64,000 nt of DNA from Bacillota bacterium (GCA_013178415.1 JABLXA010000002.1:186001-250000); one strand, 5' to 3'. Positions 26,657-34,633 are shown, counted from the first letter of the stretch. The notes: generated by a model from the sequence alone, not told the origin. Translations and numbers: made by a program.

Positions 26657-27868
26657 TCAACGGATTTCCTTGGAGCGGGGATCTATTCCTCCAACCTTTG
26701 TCGCTTGCACCTTAGTTTGGACCTTTTTTGTGGCTTTAATGTGATCTGAATAATCTTCTGAGAAGATGTGCCCTCCTTGGTTATCTGAGACAAAATAGAG
26801 ATACTGTGTTTTTGCGGGACGAAGCGCGGCGCATATGGAGGAAAGGCCTGGGTTTGCTATAGGCCCTGGAGGGAGGCCTGGGTGCAGGTAGGTGTTATAA
26901 GGTGAGGGAACCTTGAGGTCATCCAAGGTCAACCTAGCCTTTGGATGGGGCAGGAGATACTGGATGGAGGCACAGGATCCGAGAGGCATGCCGAGCTTGA
27001 GACGATTATAGAATACAGATGCCACAAGGGGCCTCTCTGAATCAAGTCTGGCCTCTCTCTCCACCAGAGACGCGATTATGATCACATCCCTAAGGGAAAA
27101 GGGAGGCATGATGCCGGTATCTTTGAGCACGGGGACCACTCTCCTGAAGAACTCCATCACCATGAGCCTGATTATCTCCCTTTCGCTTGTGCCCAAAGGG
27201 ATTTCATAAGTGTCAGGGAAAAGATAGCCTTCCAGCCCCGGGGTATGTACCGGGATGGCGCTGATAGTGGCTTCATCCAATTCATCTGTGAAGGGAATCC
27301 TTGGCCCAAAGAGATCAGAGAGAGTCAGAGATGAAACCAGGTCCAGAAAGTGGGTCTCATCGACCAGGTTTTTCTTCGCCAGCGCTCCGGCTATTTCTTT
27401 TGCCGTGAATCCCTCGGGGACGGTGAGGCTTGCCCTGATAACCCGGCCCTGGTCTATCATGGCTGTGATTTCCGGGATGCTCATTCTCTCGGATACTTTA
27501 TAATAGCCCGCCTGAAGGCGCCGGTCCACTCCTTTGAATTTAAGATAAGCCATGAAGATTCGCCTACTTTTTATGAGACCTGCCTTATAGAGGCGGTCCG
27601 CGACAACCCTGGCGGTTTCTCCCCGATGGATTGGCACTATCTCTTCATGTGCTGTTGGAGCCTCACAGACAGGCGTAAGACATAGAAGTATGGATAGCGT
27701 CCCAAATACGAGAATAAAGCCAGAAAACATGACAATAAATAGAAGGAGCCGCGGTCTTCTCTCTTTGCTCAGCGGGAAGCGGCCTATCAAAGGATGTATC
27801 TGTGGCTGCGGCGAAGGATGTAGTGTTGAAGGTAACTGGGAAAGCAATTCAGGCCCACCCCCCACCAT
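26657..27868 (-). CDS. mltG: Endolytic murein transglycosylase MltG (YceG)
   Basis: 403 residues. One membrane helix (about 41-62) and a YceG domain with VADRLYKAGLIKSRRIF (LysM-like part) and the catalytic Glu segment IIASLVEREARLDSERPLVA, followed by YNRLKLGMPLGSCASIQYLL and SPYNTYLHPGLPPGPIANPG. It cuts nascent glycan strands near the synthetases. ATG 27868 abuts a TATAAT box (27869-27874, minus strand; TTCAGA lies 17 bases further up). If that promoter is used, translation would begin inside, possibly at TTG 27847. In many Bacillota mltG follows the DUF1292 gene; here a divergent operon lies between them. Confidence 0.93.
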   Translation of the reverse strand: MVGGGPELLSQLPSTLHPSPQPQIHPLIGRFPLSKERRPRLLLFIVMFSGFILVFGTLSILLCLTPVCEAPTAHEEIVPIHRGETARVVADRLYKAGLIKSRRIFMAYLKFKGVDRRLQAGYYKVSERMSIPEITAMIDQGRVIRASLTVPEGFTAKEIAGALAKKNLVDETHFLDLVSSLTLSDLFGPRIPFTDELDEATISAIPVHTPGLEGYLFPDTYEIPLGTSEREIIRLMVMEFFRRVVPVLKDTGIMPPFSLRDVIIIASLVEREARLDSERPLVASVFYNRLKLGMPLGSCASIQYLLPHPKARLTLDDLKVPSPYNTYLHPGLPPGPIANPGLSSICAALRPAKTQYLYFVSDNQGGHIFSEDYSDHIKATKKVQTKVQATKVGGIDPRSKEIR

Positions 27869-28006
27869 ATTATATCATGTCACCTGCCCTTTCTGAAAAT
27901 GGAGTCGAGGCTGCAGGTGCATAGCTTCTCTATGACCCAGAAGCTGAACCTATTGGCAGCGCAGGAGCCTTGGTCCCATTCCCTTTGGAACTTTGGAACG
28001 CTAGAT

Positions 28007-28036
28007 TTGACATGGGGCTTTTATCTTTGCTATCAT
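28007..28036 (+). promoter_or_regulatory. Sigma-A type promoter of the riboswitch operon
   Basis: TTGACA (28007-28012, perfect -35) is followed after 18 bases by TATCAT (28031-28036). Transcription should start near 28043, about 30 bases before the first riboswitch stem. The preceding bases 27875-28006 hold nothing else that I recognise. Confidence 0.65.
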
Positions 28037-28071
28037 GTAGGTAAAGCTAAATAATCATTATTCGCGGCCAC

Positions 28072-28270
28072 CTTAGACGCTGAATCTTCCTCGAAACGAA
28101 GGGAGATCGGGGGAACCATTTCGGAGCCCGAAAACCATTCATGTTCCTTTACGGGCTCAGGGGTGAATCCTGGACCGGGGGGTCCGGGTAGGGTTAGCTT
28201 TTCGACCCGAACCCGTCAGCTCACCTCGTAAGCGTTGAAGAGCGAGGATGGCTTTTCTTCCTCCTTTTTG
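28072..28270 (+). ncRNA. Cyclic-di-AMP riboswitch (ydaO/yuaA type) with possible terminator
   Basis: The conserved ydaO-motif blocks appear in the right order: GCTGAATC (28079-28086), GGGGGAACC (about 28109-28117), GGGGTGAATCC (about 28160-28170), GGGTAGGG, and the long 3' block CCCGAACCCGTCAGCTCACC then TCGTAAGCG. The closing stem pairs CTTAGACGC (28072-28080) with GCGTTGAAG (28232-28240). Just behind lies a weak stem, GAGGA (28244-28248) with TCCTC (28259-28263), followed by T5, which can act as terminator. GAAGA (28237-28241) can instead pair with TCTTC (28256-28260), breaking both the closing stem and the terminator. This fits the known OFF-switch behaviour of the class. It controls the operon starting at 28416. 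Confidence 0.88.
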
Positions 28271-28415
28271 ACTATTCGAGCGCCCTAAATGAGACATTTT
28301 ACACCTTAAGGTGCATCTCTGGTTTCCCCTCATAGGAATTTCCCTTTTCCGCAGGATCCTGCCGAAACCGTCACCTGCGTCATGGCGAGGCCGCCTGATG
28401 GAGGCCTGAAAGACG

Positions 28416-29417
28416 ATGAAACTACGGGTAGCCATACTTTACAGCCCTAGGGCTAGGGCGAGCGCCCTCTCGTCCCGCGATGCCACATGGCATGACCAGA
28501 CACAAAATACAGTTACTGCGGTGGAACAAGCCCTGCGGCAAATGGGACATTACCCTGAACCTCTGCCATCGACCATCGAAGGGTTCCATTCCCTCGCTTC
28601 AGGTAACTATGATGTAGTCTTCAACTTGGCGACCGGTTCACGAACCAAGCGAGAACAGGCAAACTATGTCGCGTTCTTAGAATCCCTTGGAATGCCGTTT
28701 ACTGGGTCAGGCCTTACCACTCAGATTCTATGCCTTCACAAACATATCACAAAGATGGTCATGAAATTCCATGGTATACCAACCGCGGCTTTCCGGATCT
28801 ATGACACAACAGATATCTCCCAGGATACAGTTCTTGACTTTCCCGTCATAGTAAAGCCTTCGAGTGAAGGTTCATCCGCCGGAATAGGACCTGAATCCGT
28901 GATAGAAGACACATCCGCGCTGAAAACCCTCATCTCTTCCATGCTTAATACATATCCAGGGCCAATCCTAGTGGAGCATTTCCTCCCGGGACGCGAATTC
29001 ACTGTCGCAGTGATGGGCAACGAAGATCCTGTCGCTTTGCCGCCGGAAGAGATAGTCTTTGATGAAGGGACGGGAGATCCTACCGGACATCTATATACGC
29101 GTGATGTGAAAAGGAGGGATGCCATAACACCCGTATGCCCGGCGAAAATCGAAAGGGCTCTGGAAGATGCAATAAAATCTATATCTCTGAAGACGTATAG
29201 AGCGTTAGGCTGTCGTGGATATGCACGCGTGGACATTCGTCTAGATGAGAAAGGTGTGCCATGTGTTCTTGAGGTAAACAGCCTGCCTGGACTTGAGCCT
29301 GGATTCAGCGAATTTCCTAGAATAGCAAAGGCGGCGGGGATGAGTTATGGCGTATTGATTGAGAGAATTCTTCAGTATGCTCTTGATGGAAAATCTCAGG
29401 ACCAGGAGAATGGTTGA
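28416..29417 (+). CDS. D-alanine-D-alanine ligase family ATP-grasp enzyme
   Basis: 333 residues. ATP-grasp fold of the Ddl family: an N-terminal substrate domain (VAILYSPRARASALSS, YDVVFNLATG), ATP-binding strands DFPVIVKPSSEGSSAGIG and LVEHFLPGREFTVAVMG, and the metal-binding end RVDIRLDEKG then CVLEVNSLPGLEPG. It should join two carboxylate/amine substrates via an acyl phosphate. The N-terminal segment departs from cell-wall Ddl, and a typical Ddl substrate loop is not clear to me, so another amino acid pair may be ligated. GGAGG lies about ten bases before the ATG. First gene behind the c-di-AMP riboswitch; the opine dehydrogenase gene follows after 41 bases. Confidence 0.82.
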   Translation: MKLRVAILYSPRARASALSSRDATWHDQTQNTVTAVEQALRQMGHYPEPLPSTIEGFHSLASGNYDVVFNLATGSRTKREQANYVAFLESLGMPFTGSGLTTQILCLHKHITKMVMKFHGIPTAAFRIYDTTDISQDTVLDFPVIVKPSSEGSSAGIGPESVIEDTSALKTLISSMLNTYPGPILVEHFLPGREFTVAVMGNEDPVALPPEEIVFDEGTGDPTGHLYTRDVKRRDAITPVCPAKIERALEDAIKSISLKTYRALGCRGYARVDIRLDEKGVPCVLEVNSLPGLEPGFSEFPRIAKAAGMSYGVLIERILQYALDGKSQDQENG

Positions 29418-29458
29418 ATCAATAGATGGGCCATAGGCCCTAGAACAGGGGTGAAAAA

Positions 29459-30553
29459 ATGGAAAGGCCAAATCGATTTGCGGTCCTTGGTGCTGGTCAC
29501 GGGGGCCAGGCCATGGCGTGTCACCTGGCTCTCATGGGGTTTGAGGTCAAGCTTTTCAACCGCAGCTGGCACCGGATAGAGCCCATTAAGATGCGCGGAG
29601 GAATAGAATTGACCGGGGAGGTGACGGGTTTTGGCGCGCCACAGGTAGTGACATCTAACCCGGAAGAAGCAGTAGATGGGGCTGACGTAGTCATGGTGGT
29701 CGTGCCGGCCTCGGGACATTCCTGGATCGCCAAGACCTTTGCCCCTTATCTTAACGAGAGTCAGGTTGTCCTGCTGAACCCCGGGCGAACTGGCGGGGCC
29801 ATGGAATTCGTAAAGGTGCTGCGGGAGGCAGGATGCAAGTCAATGCCAGTCGTAGGTGAAGCTCAAACATTCATCTATGCCAGCCGGAACATGGGCCCTG
29901 CCCAGTCGCGCATCTTCAGGATCAAGAATACAGTGCCTGTGGCGGCGCTCCCTGCCGCAGATACTCAAAGATTGCTTGAAAAAGTCAGGGAGGCCTATCC
30001 TCAGTTTGTTCCCGCCCGAAGCGTCCTAAATACAAGTCTGGACAATATGGGGGCGGTATTTCACCCAACTATAACATTGCTGAATACCGGATGGATCGAA
30101 GCCCGGGCGGGAGAATTCGATTTCTACTTTGAAGGGGTAACCTCATCAGTAGCAAAAGTCCTCGAAGCGGTCGACCATGAACGAGTGTCTGTGGCTGCAG
30201 CCCTCGGTATAAAAGCCATAAGTGCGCTGGAATGGCTTGAGATGGCCTATGCGGCGACTGGCGAGAGCCTATATGAGGCGATGCACAACAATGAAGGTTA
30301 TGCCAATATCAAGGCTCCTCCCACGATCAGAAATCGATATCTCTTTGAGGATATACCCGCAAGCCTGGTGCCCATAGCATCCATCGGAGCGCAGCTCAAT
30401 GTGCCCACCCCGACCATCTCGGCGCTGGTGCAGATAGGTTGCCTGGTGCATGGAATAGATTACTGGCGAGAAGGGCGCACCGTAGAAAAACTTGGCATTG
30501 CGGGTATGTCAGCTGGCGAGATTCAAGAATGGGTCTTTCATGGAAGGAAGTGA
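29459..30553 (+). CDS. Opine (NAD/NADP octopine/nopaline) dehydrogenase family protein
   Basis: 364 residues. An N-terminal Rossmann domain with FAVLGAGHGGQAMACHLALM and DVVMVVVPASGHSWIAK binds NAD(P). The all-helical C-terminal domain contains NMGAVFHPTITLLNTGWIEA, which holds the His used for catalysis in octopine-type dehydrogenases. Members reductively join an amino acid amine to a 2-oxo acid, or oxidise such opines. Substrates here are unknown. AGGGGTGA lies five bases before the ATG. It is flanked by a Ddl-like ligase and a cobalamin protein in one operon. No nicotianamine-synthase-like or metallophore export gene is nearby, so a staphylopine-type role is not supported. Confidence 0.82.
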   Translation: MERPNRFAVLGAGHGGQAMACHLALMGFEVKLFNRSWHRIEPIKMRGGIELTGEVTGFGAPQVVTSNPEEAVDGADVVMVVVPASGHSWIAKTFAPYLNESQVVLLNPGRTGGAMEFVKVLREAGCKSMPVVGEAQTFIYASRNMGPAQSRIFRIKNTVPVAALPAADTQRLLEKVREAYPQFVPARSVLNTSLDNMGAVFHPTITLLNTGWIEARAGEFDFYFEGVTSSVAKVLEAVDHERVSVAAALGIKAISALEWLEMAYAATGESLYEAMHNNEGYANIKAPPTIRNRYLFEDIPASLVPIASIGAQLNVPTPTISALVQIGCLVHGIDYWREGRTVEKLGIAGMSAGEIQEWVFHGRK

Positions 30554-30557
30554 AGAT

Positions 30558-32207
30558 ATGAAGGGGAAAGGACCGGAGAACGGCGTCATTCTTGCGGCTT
30601 GTATTGGAGATTGCGTCCATGTGGCGGGAGTCATGGCTTTCCTCGATATCGCAAGAAGTCATGGTTTCGAGACGACATTCATGGGGCCTGCGGTTCCTGT
30701 CTCATCCTTGCTGGAAGAGGCAGGAAGACTCAAGCCTGACATCATTGCCATAAGCTATCGTTTAGATCCATCTGCTCTTGGCAACCTGCTTTCTGAATTC
30801 AAGGAAGGTATCTCGAAAGCTAGGATTGAGGGGACTAGGCTTCTTTTTGGCGGCACCCCTGCAACAGGCGAGATTGCCAAGAAATCCGGGATCTTCTCTC
30901 ATATCTTCACCGGAGGAGAATCTCCTGATGAGGTGCGGGTGATTCTCCTGCAGGAGCAGGCTCAGCCGGAGGCCAATAAAGCTCATGCGAAAAACCTCAT
31001 AGAAAGGATCGAAGGAAAGAAGCCCTTCCCTCTGCTAAGGCATCATTTCGGCCTTCCCACGGTGGAAGAGACAGTAAAGGGAGCCCGGGAGATAGCGATG
31101 GCAGGCGTCTTGGATGTGCTCTCCTTAGGTCCTGACCAGAATGCCCAAGAACACTTCTTCCATCCAGAAGACATGGACCCTGCGCAAAACGGAGCAGGCG
31201 GGGTCCCAGTTCGAACAAGAGAAGATTTCATCAGGATATATGAAGCCTCCAGATGTGGGAATCACCCGCTGGTCAGATGCTATAGCGGAACCCGCGACAT
31301 CATCAAAATGGCTGCTGTCCTCAAGGAAACCATACACAACGCCTGGTGCGCGGTGCCCCTTTTCTGGTATAACGTCCTCGATGGCAGGAGCACACGCCCG
31401 CTCAAAGATGCCATATCCGAGAATCAGCAAGTGATGAAATGGCATGCAGACAGGGGCATACCGGTCGAAGTGAACGAAGCCCATCACTGGAGCCTCAGGA
31501 ACGCTCCCGACGCCGTGGCGGTGGCAACTGCATTTCTCGCCGCTTACAACGCCAAGAAGATGGGAGTAAAGCACTATGTGGCTCAGTACATGCTCAATAC
31601 ACCACCTGCAACATACGCCAGGATGGATCTTGCGAAGATGTTGGCTAAGATAGAGCTTATAGAGGCCCTCCATGACAATGATTTCATCTCATACCGGCAG
31701 GTACGTGGGGGACTGGCCAGCATGTCGCCAGAGAAAGATTTTGCAAAGGGACAGCTGGCAGCCAGCACCTTTTTGGGCATGCTCCTGAGACCGCACATTG
31801 TTCACGTGGTAGGCTTCTCGGAAGCATATGATGTAGCAAGACCTAAAGAGGTCATAGAAAGCGTCCAGATAGCCGCAGGCACCATCCACAATATCCTGGA
31901 TGGCTCGATAGATATCCAAAATGACCCCATCATAATGGAAAGGAAGGAGTTTCTGCTAAAGGAGGCCGGTGTGATTCTGGATGCTATCTATACAATTGGC
32001 AAGGGTTCTCCTGATCCATGGTCTGATCCAGAGACTCTTGCTTCGGCGGTGAAGCTTGGCATACTTGACGCTCCACATCTGGTGGGCAATCCCGCAGCCT
32101 GCGGGAAGATCACAACCAGGATCATTGACGGGGCATGTTGGTCTTGCGACCCGCATACCGGAGAACCCGTCACTGAAGGCCAGAGAATTCGTGCCCTTGG
32201 GCTATAG
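30558..32207 (+). CDS. Cobalamin-binding protein with glutamate-mutase-E-like domain
   Basis: 549 residues. The first 130 resemble a B12-binding domain (GVILAACIGDCVHVAG, KPDIIAISYRL, LLFGGTPATGE, IFTGGESPDE). The remainder resembles the barrel subunit of glutamate mutase and related carbon-skeleton mutases (RPLKDAISENQQVMKWHADR, AVATAFLAAYNAKKMGVKHY). In classical glutamate mutase the two parts are separate proteins (S and E); here they are fused, B12 part first. The cobalt-ligand motif is Asp18-Cys-Val-His21-x2-Gly24, one residue longer than the canonical DxHxxG. The longest frame starts at 30492, but ATG 30558, four bases after the opine dehydrogenase stop, has GGAAGG in front. No repair protein (MutL-like) gene lies next to it. 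Reaction unknown. Confidence 0.72.
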   Translation: MKGKGPENGVILAACIGDCVHVAGVMAFLDIARSHGFETTFMGPAVPVSSLLEEAGRLKPDIIAISYRLDPSALGNLLSEFKEGISKARIEGTRLLFGGTPATGEIAKKSGIFSHIFTGGESPDEVRVILLQEQAQPEANKAHAKNLIERIEGKKPFPLLRHHFGLPTVEETVKGAREIAMAGVLDVLSLGPDQNAQEHFFHPEDMDPAQNGAGGVPVRTREDFIRIYEASRCGNHPLVRCYSGTRDIIKMAAVLKETIHNAWCAVPLFWYNVLDGRSTRPLKDAISENQQVMKWHADRGIPVEVNEAHHWSLRNAPDAVAVATAFLAAYNAKKMGVKHYVAQYMLNTPPATYARMDLAKMLAKIELIEALHDNDFISYRQVRGGLASMSPEKDFAKGQLAASTFLGMLLRPHIVHVVGFSEAYDVARPKEVIESVQIAAGTIHNILDGSIDIQNDPIIMERKEFLLKEAGVILDAIYTIGKGSPDPWSDPETLASAVKLGILDAPHLVGNPAACGKITTRIIDGACWSCDPHTGEPVTEGQRIRALGL

Positions 32208-32289
32208 GCGCCATAATCTCGCCATATATGAAGTTCCCAGTTTGCTGATTGGCTGAACCTCGTAGTAGAATCGCCAAATACGGCAATGG

Positions 32290-32330
32290 TTCTCAGGGAG
32301 CGGGTAGACAGCGATACCGCTCCCTAAGAA
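32290..32330. terminator. Bidirectional terminator hairpin at convergent genes
   Basis: AGGGAGCGG (32295-32303) and CCGCTCCCT (32317-32325) form a perfect nine-base stem with a 13-base loop, extended by TTCT/AGAA on the outside. It sits between the end of the plus-strand cobalamin gene and the end of the minus-strand DUF1292 gene. Only short T-rich flanks follow, so strength is uncertain. Confidence 0.6.
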
Positions 32331-32388
32331 TTTCATGCTATGATCTTCAATCCTATAGTGGGGTCAACCCAAGGTGATTAATCTATCT

Positions 32389-32760
32389 CTAGCCCTCATC
32401 ATCTTCCTCGTCTTCCTCCTCGTCTTCCTCATCTTCAGTAGAATCGGCGTCATCATCCTCGTCCATGGCTTCCATTTCCTCAGCCCATGCCTCATCTAGA
32501 GCGTCTACCACGCGCTCGTATTCGTCATCGTCTACATCAACGAGGATTTCCTCTCCGTTTTCATGCTCGACTCTGAAGATCCTTTCCTCCAGATAATCCT
32601 CATCGTCATTAGCCACTTGAGAGTCGGAAACATCAGGCAAGAGCACAGCATAGGTCTTGCCGTCCAGCTCGATGGTATCAAGCACTGTAAAGGTCTCTTC
32701 CTGCCCATCATCATAAACGAGTGTTATGACATCCTCATCTGTCAGATTTTGATCCGGCAT
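32389..32760 (-). CDS. DUF1292 domain protein (YrzB-like), acidic tail
   Basis: About 123 residues. The DUF1292 core (DEDVITLVYDDGQEETFTVL, LDGKTYAVLLPD, RVEHENGEEILVDVDDDEYE) is followed by an almost wholly Asp/Glu tail of some 30 residues. Function of the family is unknown. GAAGGGGG eight bases before ATG 32760 decides the start; the longer frame from 32829 would overlap ruvX. It is part of the conserved alaS-ireB-ruvX-DUF1292 cluster. Confidence 0.85.
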   Translation of the reverse strand: MPDQNLTDEDVITLVYDDGQEETFTVLDTIELDGKTYAVLLPDVSDSQVANDDEDYLEERIFRVEHENGEEILVDVDDDEYERVVDALDEAWAEEMEAMDEDDDADSTEDEEDEEEDEEDDEG

Positions 32761-32825
32761 CCCAATACCCCCTTCCCCGATTACCTGCATCGAGCAGTAG
32801 CTATCTTGCCCGCAACAGCCAGATT

Positions 32826-33293
32826 TCATACGATCTCACCCTGGTCGACATGCCCAGTCTCGCCTTTAGCTAGATAGTCCGCGCAATGCACATAATCCAG
32901 GTAGCTTTGTAATATCAGCGTCGCGGCCATCTGGTCCAGCTTCCGCTTACGTTTCTGCCGGCTTACGTCCGCTTCCAGCATAGCCCGTTCAGCTGCCACC
33001 GTAGAAAGCCTTTCATCCCAGGTCTCGACTGAAGCAGAGATTTCCTTCTTCACTTCCTCACAAAATTTGAGAACGTCCCTGGCCGCTTCTCCCAGGGTGC
33101 CATCCATATTCTTGGGTAACCCTACCACAACCCGCTGCGCCTGGGTTTCATGTATGATCGCTTTGAGCTCTTCTATAGCCTGCCGCTTGGATTTACGAAG
33201 GATACGACCATAACCCTGAGCAACCATCCCGGTCGGGTCGCTAATTGCAACCCCTATTATCTTACGACCAATATCGAGGCCGATAGTTCGCAT
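32826..33293 (-). CDS. ruvX: Holliday junction resolvase-like RuvX (YqgF)
   Basis: 155 residues. RNase H-like fold with TIGLDIGRKIIGVAISDPTG (first Asp), RVVVGLPKNMDGT and VETWDERLSTVAAERAML (Glu/Asp of the active site). Family members act as pre-16S rRNA nucleases or junction resolvases. In Bacillota it usually sits between the IreB gene and DUF1292; here an aldo/keto reductase gene has come between ireB and ruvX. Confidence 0.93.
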   Translation of the reverse strand: MRTIGLDIGRKIIGVAISDPTGMVAQGYGRILRKSKRQAIEELKAIIHETQAQRVVVGLPKNMDGTLGEAARDVLKFCEEVKKEISASVETWDERLSTVAAERAMLEADVSRQKRKRKLDQMAATLILQSYLDYVHCADYLAKGETGHVDQGEIV

Positions 33294-33327
33294 GATATCA
33301 CCCCCATCAAATGCCCGGAAAGGGATC

Positions 33328-34323
33328 TCAATAGACCCTTATGTGCAATCCCGGGCACGCTGAGGCGCAATACCCGCACAAGATGCAGCGCGATCTGTCA
33401 ACTACAGGCTTGCCGCCCTCCAGCCTCAAGGCATGATAACGGCACCTTTCCACGCACCTGCCGCAACCCTGGCACCAATCTTCTATATGAATAGTCTTAC
33501 CAATGGATCGGGGATAGACCACCGCTCGTTCAACCTCGACCTCTTCATCTTCAACGTCCAAAGCTATATCTCCACCCAGCAGCTTCAGGTTTTCCATGAG
33601 CTCAGACGATGACTGCATACCAATGGCGATTGAATCTACGTATTCCAGTCGGCTCACATAGGATATGGCCTGATGGAATTTTGGCAGGAGGTTGCCTCCC
33701 CCGAGGGCCTTCATCAGATAGATCCCCTTGCCTGCCTTATGCGCATCCTTTACTGCAAGTTCCATCTGAGACCTTGTTCCATCTATGATCCCCAGGCCCA
33801 TCATATTCAAGAGAGGATGAATAACATCGATCTCCGGCATCAAAGCCGCCTGTTTGACTACCTCAACTGCATGAGTCGACACCCCGACCGCCCTTATGAG
33901 CCCCTGAGACTTGGCATCTACAAGATAGCGAAGAGCATCTTCATGGCCTTTAAGGGTCAACCTGGACTCCTGCTCATGCAACATAAATATGTCAATATAG
34001 CTGGTGCCCAATTCCCGGAGGGCTCGCTCAACGCTTTTTCTCATTCCGTCATAGGTGTAGGCGTAGGATTTGGATGCAATCACCACATCCTCACGACGCG
34101 CCTCGATAAGCATCTTATGTAAATGGGGGTATGTCCTGTAAAGCTCTGCAGTATCAAAAAAATTGACGCCCGCTTCGATGGCGTCCAGAAATAGCTGAGC
34201 TGCGGCATCAACTGATAAATTACATTGAAGCGGCCCAATGGTCAACGTCCCAAAACAGAGCTTCGACACCTCGATTTCAGTTGAACCCAGCTTCCTTCTT
34301 ACCAAGCATTGATTTCTATTCAA
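33328..34323 (-). CDS. Aldo/keto reductase with C-terminal 2[4Fe-4S] ferredoxin domain
   Basis: 331 residues. The TIM-barrel aldo/keto reductase has the tetrad Asp57, Tyr62 (FFDTAELY), Lys85 (VIASKSY) and His116 (IFMLHEQ). The last 45 residues carry two cluster motifs, CQGCGRCVERC and CILCGYCASAC. Such fusions occur in anaerobes and suggest electron exchange with ferredoxin, but their substrates are mostly unknown. Start TTG 34323, with GAGGG eight bases before it, lies 11 bases after the ireB stop. Confidence 0.85.
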   Translation of the reverse strand: MNRNQCLVRRKLGSTEIEVSKLCFGTLTIGPLQCNLSVDAAAQLFLDAIEAGVNFFDTAELYRTYPHLHKMLIEARREDVVIASKSYAYTYDGMRKSVERALRELGTSYIDIFMLHEQESRLTLKGHEDALRYLVDAKSQGLIRAVGVSTHAVEVVKQAALMPEIDVIHPLLNMMGLGIIDGTRSQMELAVKDAHKAGKGIYLMKALGGGNLLPKFHQAISYVSRLEYVDSIAIGMQSSSELMENLKLLGGDIALDVEDEEVEVERAVVYPRSIGKTIHIEDWCQGCGRCVERCRYHALRLEGGKPVVDRSRCILCGYCASACPGLHIRVY

Positions 34324-34334
34324 TTAACCAACCC

Positions 34335-34604
34335 TCATTCCTCTCTGGTAAAGGGCGCAAGATAGGAACGCACCAGTTCCTCGAGGATTTCATCCCTGTC
34401 GATCTTGCGAATCAGGTTCCTGGCATTTCTGTGACTGGTTATATAGGTAGGGTCCCCGGAGAGGAGGTAACCGACCAGTTGATTCACAGGGTTATAGCCC
34501 TTTTCTCGAAGGGCAAGATATACCTGCTGAAGCGCCGCCCGAATGGAAGCTGCCTCCTCGGAAACCACCTTAAATGTCTGGGTTTCCTCATGAATATCTT
34601 TCAC
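34335..34604 (-). CDS. ireB: IreB family regulatory phosphoprotein (UPF0297, YrzL)
   Basis: About 89 residues. Very characteristic segment [20 protein letters not shown] then [20 protein letters not shown]. In enterococci IreB is a target of the Ser/Thr kinase IreK and modulates cephalosporin resistance. The frame opens at GTG 34616, which lies inside its own ribosome site. AGGAGGTG about nine bases before GTG 34604 makes the latter the start ([10 protein letters not shown]). It follows alaS directly. Confidence 0.9.
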   Translation of the reverse strand: MKDIHEETQTFKVVSEEAASIRAALQQVYLALREKGYNPVNQLVGYLLSGDPTYITSHRNARNLIRKIDRDEILEELVRSYLAPFTREE

Positions 34605-34633
34605 CGGACCATACACCTCCTGCTGACAATTCC

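Noticed and set aside
29459-30553. Staphylopine-type metallophore cluster based on the opine dehydrogenase
   Set aside because: No nicotianamine-synthase-like gene, His racemase or metallophore transporter lies nearby.
32389-32480. Low-complexity TCC/CTC-rich run that looks like a repeat
   Set aside because: It is simply the codons of the Asp/Glu tail of the DUF1292 protein.
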